DNA of 64,000 nucleotides. Source: Pantoea allii (GTDB taxonomy: Bacteria > Pseudomonadota > Gammaproteobacteria > Enterobacterales > Enterobacteriaceae). Where the stretch lies: positions 60,031 through 124,030 of the forward strand of contig NZ_NTMH01000052.1 in the NCBI RefSeq assembly GCF_002307475.1, read 5' to 3'. Position numbers and translations under genes: made by a program. The notes beneath the pieces are model-generated. The model was not told the DNA's origin. It ran no database searches and worked only from the letters and a program-made list of their open reading frames with translations. Positions within the stretch are counted from its first letter, which is position 1; each line of letters opens with the position of its first letter. Positions 62,499-64,000 of this stretch are shown here, in pieces.

Positions 62499-63323
62499 GT
62501 GGATACGGAATTACTGAAAACTTTCCTGGAAGTGAGCAGAACTCGCCATTTCGGGCGCGCTGCAGAAGCACTTTACTTAACGCAGTCTGCTGTCAGTTTT
62601 CGCATCCGCCAGTTAGAAAACCAGCTAGGGGTTAATCTTTTTACCCGACATCGCAACAATATACGTCTGACTTCTGCAGGAGAGCGCCTGCTGCCCTATG
62701 CCGAAAGTCTGATGAATACATGGCTGATGGCCAAGAAAGAAGTGTCACATACGCAGCAGCACCATGAGCTGTCCATCGGTGCCAGTGCCTCGCTATGGGA
62801 GGCCTACTTAACACCCTGGCTTAAGACGCTCTATGAGAACCGTGAGAGCCTGCATCTGGAAGCGCGTGTGGCACAGCGTCATTTGTTGGTTAAGCAGCTA
62901 CACGAGCGTCAGCTGGACTTATTGATTACGACTGAAGCACCGAAGATGGATGAATTAACCAGCCAGCAGATCGGTCATATTTCACTGGCGCTTTTTCGCT
63001 CACGGCAGACAGAAAAGCGTGAGAAATATGACTACATTAAAGTGGAATGGGGAGCCGACTTCCATCAGCATCAAAGCTATCTCTCCGGCGGAGATGATGT
63101 ACCGGTGTTAACAACGACATCAGCGCAGGTTACGCGGGAATTGTTGCATACCACGGGAGCCTGCGCGTTTCTGCCCGATTTCTGGCAAAGCCTGTACAGC
63201 GATCTGATGGTGATGCCCGATACTTCTGTCGCAGTGCGACCCCTTTATGCGGTGTGGCTACAAAACAGCGATCAGCAAACGTACATTCGTCAGTTGCTAA
63301 AGTTTCCTGTCGTGCCGAACTAA
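62499..63323 (+). CDS. hdfR: HdfR, LysR-family regulator
   Basis: A 274-residue LysR regulator. The N terminus MDTELLKTFLEVSRTRHFGRAAEALYLTQSAVSFRIRQLENQLGVNLFTRHRNNIRLT is almost identical to E. coli HdfR, which represses flhDC and activates gltBD; the C-terminal third is more divergent and a few residues shorter. The start is GTG 62499 after GGGAG. The order trpT-hdfR-maoP matches E. coli. Confidence 0.93.
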   Translation: MDTELLKTFLEVSRTRHFGRAAEALYLTQSAVSFRIRQLENQLGVNLFTRHRNNIRLTSAGERLLPYAESLMNTWLMAKKEVSHTQQHHELSIGASASLWEAYLTPWLKTLYENRESLHLEARVAQRHLLVKQLHERQLDLLITTEAPKMDELTSQQIGHISLALFRSRQTEKREKYDYIKVEWGADFHQHQSYLSGGDDVPVLTTTSAQVTRELLHTTGACAFLPDFWQSLYSDLMVMPDTSVAVRPLYAVWLQNSDQQTYIRQLLKFPVVPN

Positions 63324-63345
63324 AGGTATGAGGGAAAGAGGATTA

Positions 63346-63376
63346 AGCCAGTTTCTGCTGGCTGATTTTCTTTTTT
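63346..63376 (+). terminator. Terminator after hdfR
   Basis: The stem AGCCAG / CTGGCT with loop TTTCTG is followed by GATTTTCTTTTTT, about 22 bases after the stop. Confidence 0.75.
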
Positions 63377-63390
63377 AGTTTTCTTCAGGC

Positions 63391-63424
63391 AAAAAAAAAT
63401 CCTTTGCCGAAGCAAAGGATTTTT
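63391..63424. terminator. Terminator of the rrn-aspT-trpT transcript
   Basis: On the minus strand ATCCTTTGC-TTCG-GCAAAGGAT is followed by a run of T (plus-strand A-run 63391-63399), just beyond tRNA-Trp. T-rich flanks on both sides could make it bidirectional. Confidence 0.9.
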
Positions 63425-63431
63425 CTCTTTC

Positions 63432-63507
<76 letters not shown>

Positions 63508-63515
63508 AAAAAGGG

Positions 63516-63592
63516 TGGCGGAACGGACGGGGCTCGAACCCGCGACCCCCTGCGTGACAGGCAGGTATTCTAACCAACTGAACTACCGCTCC
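63516..63592 (-). tRNA. aspT: tRNA-Asp (anticodon GTC)
   Basis: A 77-base cloverleaf starting GGAGCGGTAGTTCAGTTGG and ending CCGTTCCGCCA. The anticodon stem-loop CCTGCCTGTCACGCAGG gives GTC. It lies 8 bases before tRNA-Trp and about 100 bases after 5S rRNA. Confidence 0.98.
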
Positions 63593-63691
63593 ACCGATTC
63601 TGTACTGACGTCAGAAAAACGTTCTGATATCAGGTGTTTCGCCCTTCCGCGTCACCGGTAAGGTCACGACCAGCGTACTGGTCTTAATTTG

Positions 63692-63811
63692 ATGCCTGGC
63701 AGTTCCCTACTCTCGCATGGGGAGACCCCACACTACCATCGGCGCTACGGCGTTTCACTTCTGAGTTCGGCATGGGGTCAGGTGGGACCACCGCGCTACA
63801 GCCGCCAGGCA
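63692..63811 (-). rRNA. rrf: 5S ribosomal RNA
   Basis: A 120-base gene starting TGCCTGGCGGCTGTAGCGCG and ending GAACTGCCAGGCAT, nearly identical to E. coli 5S rRNA. It is the distal rRNA gene of an operon read leftwards; 23S and 16S must lie beyond the right edge. Confidence 0.98.
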
Positions 63812-64000
63812 AATTCTTTGTGCTCTGTCCTGTGTCTTTTACGCTGCTGCTGCGTTGGCTGTGCGCGCGCTGCTCAGTCACATACTTCAGTATGCTCCTT
63901 CACATCGTCTTACACGCCGCCTTGCTTCAGCGCAAAATCCTTCGGACTCTCGTCCGCAGAACAGAACTAAATGCTTTTCCGGTAAACAATGCTGAAAATT
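63812..64000 (-). other. 23S-5S internal transcribed spacer (partial)
   Basis: At least 189 bases before 5S rRNA with no recognisable 23S 3' end, so the spacer is longer than the roughly 90 bases in E. coli. It is rich in short inverted segments such as GTGACTGAGCAGCGCGC on the minus strand. No tRNA lies in it. Confidence 0.6.

Noticed and set aside
63689..63970. Open frame across the 5S gene and its spacer
   Set aside because: It overlaps 5S rRNA and the rRNA spacer and is not protein coding.

Overview
The window is chromosomal DNA of a gamma-proteobacterium of the order Enterobacterales, most likely an Erwiniaceae member of the Pantoea/Erwinia type. The evidence is the gene order rrn 5S - aspT - trpT - hdfR - maoP - yifB - ilvLXGMEDA - ilvY - ilvC at the right end (the order of the rrnC/ilv region of Escherichia coli), the yhjD-yhjE pair, a complete kdpFABCD operon and an lgoT/lgoD/lgoR set, together with accessory genes absent from E. 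coli K-12. No phage, insertion sequence, CRISPR array or integron is visible. Genus assignment is inference.

Left part (1-7.4 kb): an inositol-monophosphatase-family enzyme with its own terminator, then a five-gene operon for a binding-protein-dependent ABC importer (ATPase, two permeases, periplasmic protein) ending in a cytoplasmic glycerophosphodiester phosphodiesterase, then a trimeric-porin gene. Together they look like an outer-membrane-to-cytosol route for a glycerophosphodiester or another organophosphate. 7.4-13.1 kb is mostly accessory: a Tat-exported esterase, a small exported protein, a Na+/H+ antiporter, an MFS/LysR pair and yqhA.

13.1-21.5 kb (minus strand) holds the high-affinity K+ system kdpFABCD, including the 29-codon kdpF and a KdpE-like operator, but no kdpE follows kdpD. 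An HD-GYP phosphodiesterase lies upstream. 21.6-28 kb holds acetyltransferases, an ABC exporter, a carboxylesterase, the fluoride channel crcB behind a clear fluoride riboswitch with its own promoter and overlapping terminator, and a nucleoside hydrolase. 27.7-31.3 kb is the L-galactonate set lgoD, lgoR, lgoT. 31.3-33.7 kb is a two-gene overlapping operon of an unrecognised 463-residue protein and an alpha/beta-hydrolase whose nucleophile position is Ala. Then come a fumarylacetoacetate-hydrolase remnant, a probable 25-codon gene with a good promoter, mntP with an MntR-like box, and a YbdJ-like membrane protein.

36-51 kb: malate:quinone oxidoreductase, phosphoketolase, LysE exporter with a divergent MocR regulator, a glutathione transferase, a PhzF-like isomerase, an SDR with a divergent LysR regulator, yhjD, yhjE, and a LysR/MFS pair. 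51-60.2 kb: branched-chain amino acid biosynthesis, with ilvC and its activator ilvY divergent, and ilvGMEDA preceded by leader peptide ilvL, attenuator and the 16-codon ilvX. ilvG is intact, and the apparent operon terminator sits inside the ilvY coding sequence. The window ends with yifB, maoP, hdfR, tRNA-Trp, tRNA-Asp and 5S rRNA; the 23S gene lies beyond the edge.
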